A DNA stretch of 7,647 bases from Bacillota bacterium (GTDB lineage Bacteria; Bacillota; Clostridia; Christensenellales; CAG-138), in NCBI GenBank assembly GCA_023393045.1, contig JAEWMV010000043.1, positions 1 through 7,647 of the forward strand, written 5' to 3'. The translations under genes were made by a program, and so were the position numbers. Numbering within the stretch: the first letter of the stretch is position 1; the number at the start of each line of letters is the position of its first letter. The notes under the pieces are model-generated. The model ran no database searches, was not told the DNA's origin, and saw only the letters and a program-made list of their open reading frames with translations. Below, piece after piece: positions 6,009 through 7,647 of the stretch.

Positions 6009-6929
6009 TTATAACTTTCCCAAGCCTTTTAAGAACAGCAAGTTTATGATGATGCCGTTGCCTTTCCACCAGTTCTTGCTCACGGCCCACGCCTCGGGAT
6101 AATCGCTCCAGCTCCACGGGATAGGCCACGAGCCGTCGTCAAGCTGCGTCCTTTTGATAAAGTCGCACTCATAATCCGCAATATCGTGGTTATCGGTATA
6201 AAATATGCTCCCGCGCGAATTGAAAAACTGCGAGGGCTTGCAGATGTACCCTGCTTCCCATGCGGCCCTGTCGCGGGTGATGCTGTGTTTGACCTGTTCC
6301 CGCAGCCGCTCCTTTAAGGCGGCAAGGTCGATGACATCGCTTGCGCCCGCTTCCTCGCAATACTGCCAAAGGCGGACATAACAGGCCGCCGTGTGCATAT
6401 CGCCGAGCAACCCGCCCGCCATGCAGGCGGCAAAGGCTTCCCCGGCGATGCGGCAGCCGAGCCTGTACAGCTCGCTGTCCCTGTCCGCAAAGCGGATGAT
6501 AAACCCCGCGAGGCAGGCGGTGGGATTGTAGTCGTCATGGCTGGTGCTGTCGCTCTCGGTGTGCCACCACGGGGCGTGGGGGTGGCTATTGTTGTTTAGT
6601 ATAACGTTATACCAAAAATGTCCCGTAAAATCCCTTCCGCTTGCGAGGTAGCGCAAAATCCCCTGAACGACAGGATGCTTTGCGTCCGTAAAATCAATCT
6701 CCCGCAATATTTCGGTGGCCGTCCACGTTTGAATCGGCGCGGAATGCGGGTTCCACGCGTCCGCTTCCAGCGCGTGACCGAAGCCGCCGTCCTCGTTTTG
6801 ATAGGCGGCAAGGGCAGCAAGCACGGCATCCTTGCTTCCGCCTTCAAAATGATAGCGAAAACGCGCAAAATCCAGCGGGCGCGCGTTGCGGTAGATGAAT
6901 TTTCCGGCCCTTTCAAAGACCTTTTCCAT
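6009..6929 (-). CDS. Terpenoid-cyclase/prenyltransferase-fold (alpha/alpha toroid) protein, function unknown
   Basis: This 306-residue protein has repeat signatures of the squalene cyclase/prenyltransferase superfamily. Near the N-terminus is AAYQNEDGGFGHALEAD, and near the C-terminus is IKRTQLDDGSWPIPW. Both are QW-like (Q..DG.F/W) motifs, and the regions between them look helical. It is rich in Trp and His in the middle (HAPWWHTESD, then SHDDYNPTA). I see no DxDD acid motif of class II terpene cyclases, and the length is about half that of squalene-hopene cyclase. No clear zinc triad of protein prenyltransferases could be assigned. There is no signal peptide. The ATG at 6927-6929 is preferred over the GTG at 6936-6938 because GGGAGG lies 10 bases before the ATG but only 1 base before the GTG. 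The gene follows the dipeptidase terminator. Its substrate is unknown; it may bind or cut glycans or lipids. Confidence 0.75.
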   Translation of the reverse strand: MEKVFERAGKFIYRNARPLDFARFRYHFEGGSKDAVLAALAAYQNEDGGFGHALEADAWNPHSAPIQTWTATEILREIDFTDAKHPVVQGILRYLASGRDFTGHFWYNVILNNNSHPHAPWWHTESDSTSHDDYNPTACLAGFIIRFADRDSELYRLGCRIAGEAFAACMAGGLLGDMHTAACYVRLWQYCEEAGASDVIDLAALKERLREQVKHSITRDRAAWEAGYICKPSQFFNSRGSIFYTDNHDIADYECDFIKRTQLDDGSWPIPWSWSDYPEAWAVSKNWWKGNGIIINLLFLKGLGKL

Positions 6930-6939
6930 GTCCGTCACC

Positions 6940-6945
6940 CCTCCC
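6940..6945 (-). promoter_or_regulatory. Start-deciding ribosome binding site of the toroid-fold gene
   Basis: GGGAGG on the minus strand is 10 bases upstream of the ATG at 6927-6929. The alternative GTG at 6936-6938 is only 1 base away from it, too close for initiation. The protein therefore most likely starts at MEKVFERAG. Confidence 0.65.
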
Positions 6946-6973
6946 GTTTACCAGGTAATTCCAGCCTGCCTCC

Positions 6974-6979
6974 ATCATA
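6974..6979 (-). promoter_or_regulatory. Possible -10 element for the toroid-fold gene
   Basis: TATGAT on the minus strand (5 of 6 to consensus) lies just after the dipeptidase terminator's T tract and about 45 bases before the ATG. The best -35 candidate, TTGCGG 18 bases upstream, falls inside the terminator stem and matches only 3 of 6 positions. This is weak support. Confidence 0.25.
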
Positions 6980-7023
6980 CCAAAACAAAGCGGCGCGCCG
7001 CAAGACATATAGTGCGGCGCGCC
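6980..7023 (-). terminator. Intrinsic terminator of the dipeptidase gene
   Basis: A perfect 11-base-pair stem (GGCGCGCCGCA at 6992-7002, complement at 7013-7023) encloses a 10-base loop. On the minus strand it is followed by GCTTTGTTTTGG, a T-rich tail broken by one G. It lies 29 bases after the stop of the dipeptidase gene and separates it from the toroid-fold gene. Confidence 0.85.
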
Positions 7024-7051
7024 TTAGTAAGTCAATTTACCATAAATTGGT

Positions 7052-7647
7052 TTATCTTACCGCCAGCGCAATGATCGCATCTGCCATCATCTTCGTATCT
7101 TCGACAAGATGCGCGACGGGCATGCACTCGTTGGCCATGTGGATGGAGGAAGGTTCGCCCGGGCGCTCTATGCCGAATGCCACCGCATTTTTGAGATGGC
7201 GCGCATAGGTTCCGCCGCCGATTGCAAGCGGTTCAAGCCGCTTTCCGCTTCGCGCGGCGTACACGTCCAGAAGGGAACGCACAAGCTCGCTCTCGGGCGG
7301 TATGTAGTAGCCCTCGCTCCAGCTCACCTTGATTTCCGTCAGCCCTGCGTCCTTGAAGCCCGCGGCGAGCTTTTCCTTGATTTCATCGCCGTTTGCGGAG
7401 ATGGGCGCACGGATATCGAGCGTGAGCCGCTTGAGGCCCGTTTCGTCCCACACGACCACGCCGGGGTTGAGCGTGAGCCTGCCCGAAGCGTCCGAAATGT
7501 CGAGGCCGAACGTCTCGCCATGGCAGTCATAGCGGAGCGCGGCGGTCAGGCCGGATACGATCTTCGCATCCGCCTCATCGAGCGGCAGCTTGTCGAGCAG
7601 CGCGAGCAGCGCGAGGAAGGCGTTCTTGCCCTGCTCCGGCATGGAGG
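7052..7647 (-). CDS. pepV: M20 family dipeptidase, PepV type (C-terminal part, gene continues off the right edge)
   Basis: The visible 197 residues are the end of a zinc-dependent dipeptidase (peptidase family M20A, PepV/Sapep group), which cleaves dipeptides in the cytoplasm. The first complete codons read SMPEQGKNA, matching the HGSxPe.G.NA motif normally found in the middle of PepV, so the first Met (7640-7642) is internal and the true start lies outside the window. Counting from that Met, LDIRAP (75-80) carries a conserved Arg, and SELVRSLLDVYA (118-129) leads into IGGGTYAR (141-148), the signature loop of this group. NAVAFG is at 152-157 and SIHMANE (166-172) holds His168, the probable zinc ligand. 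Full-length relatives have about 460-470 residues, so roughly 40% is present. The stop is TAA at 7052-7054, followed by a terminator; there is no sign of truncation at this end. Confidence 0.88.
   Translation of the reverse strand, partial: SMPEQGKNAFLALLALLDKLPLDEADAKIVSGLTAALRYDCHGETFGLDISDASGRLTLNPGVVVWDETGLKRLTLDIRAPISANGDEIKEKLAAGFKDAGLTEIKVSWSEGYYIPPESELVRSLLDVYAARSGKRLEPLAIGGGTYARHLKNAVAFGIERPGEPSSIHMANECMPVAHLVEDTKMMADAIIALAVR

Noticed and set aside
6936..6938. GTG start for the toroid-fold protein
   Set aside because: The Shine-Dalgarno sequence ends 1 base before it, whereas the ATG at 6929 has a workable 10-base spacing.
7034..7048. A short AT inverted repeat (AATTTA-CCA-TAAATT) right after the dipeptidase stop
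   Set aside because: The weak 6-base-pair AT stem has no T tract of its own; the GC-rich hairpin at 6992-7023 is the convincing terminator.
7640..7642. ATG as the start of the dipeptidase
   Set aside because: It falls inside the conserved HGSxPe.G.NA motif of PepV-type enzymes, and the frame stays open to the window edge, so it is an internal Met.

Overview
The window is ordinary chromosomal sequence from a GC-rich member of the Firmicutes, most probably an anaerobic gut Clostridia-type organism. The evidence is the protein families: a clostridial-style three-domain GH3 beta-glucosidase with a clostridial C-terminal extension, a 503-residue IMP dehydrogenase of the Clostridia/Tritrichomonas type, and a PepV-type dipeptidase. 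The Shine-Dalgarno sites and intrinsic terminators also fit. Most genes are GC-rich; a sampled stretch of the GH3 gene, 3361-3420, has 45 G/C of 60. The left edge and the DUF4288 gene are clearly AT-richer (about 37-38% in sampled 60-base stretches), which suggests a different origin for them. The exact genus cannot be read from the sequence.

Layout. (1) 2-199, plus strand: the C-terminal end of an unrecognised AT-rich gene, closed by a clear intrinsic terminator (211-254). (2) 299-1810, minus strand: guaB. (3) 1811-1951: a divergent promoter region with a perfect 14-base palindrome over the guaB -35 position. (4) 1952-4357, plus strand: a GH3 beta-glucosidase, followed by a strong terminator (4377-4408). 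(5) 4438-5445, minus: an APH/choline-kinase-fold phosphotransferase with Gln in place of the usual catalytic-loop His. (6) 5504-5917, minus: a DUF4288 protein with a strong RBS and a plausible promoter of its own. (7) 6009-6929, minus: a terpenoid-cyclase/prenyltransferase-fold (alpha/alpha toroid) protein of unknown function. (8) 7052 to the right edge, minus: the C-terminal part of an M20 dipeptidase (PepV type), ended by a terminator at 6980-7023.

How the genes work together: no operon-level pathway is apparent. guaB makes XMP for guanine nucleotide synthesis. The GH3 enzyme hydrolyses beta-glucosides in the cytoplasm, and the dipeptidase recycles dipeptides. The three minus-strand genes between 4438 and 6929 have short gaps (58 and 79-91 bases) and no convincing terminators between them, so partial co-transcription is possible, but their predicted activities do not form an obvious pathway. 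I found no mobile element, CRISPR array, tRNA, rRNA or riboswitch, and no convincing evidence of a new multi-gene system. The most informative observation is that the IMPDH aligns residue-for-residue in numbering with the Tritrichomonas foetus enzyme. The least explained genes are the toroid protein, the DUF4288 gene and the GH3 C-terminal extension.
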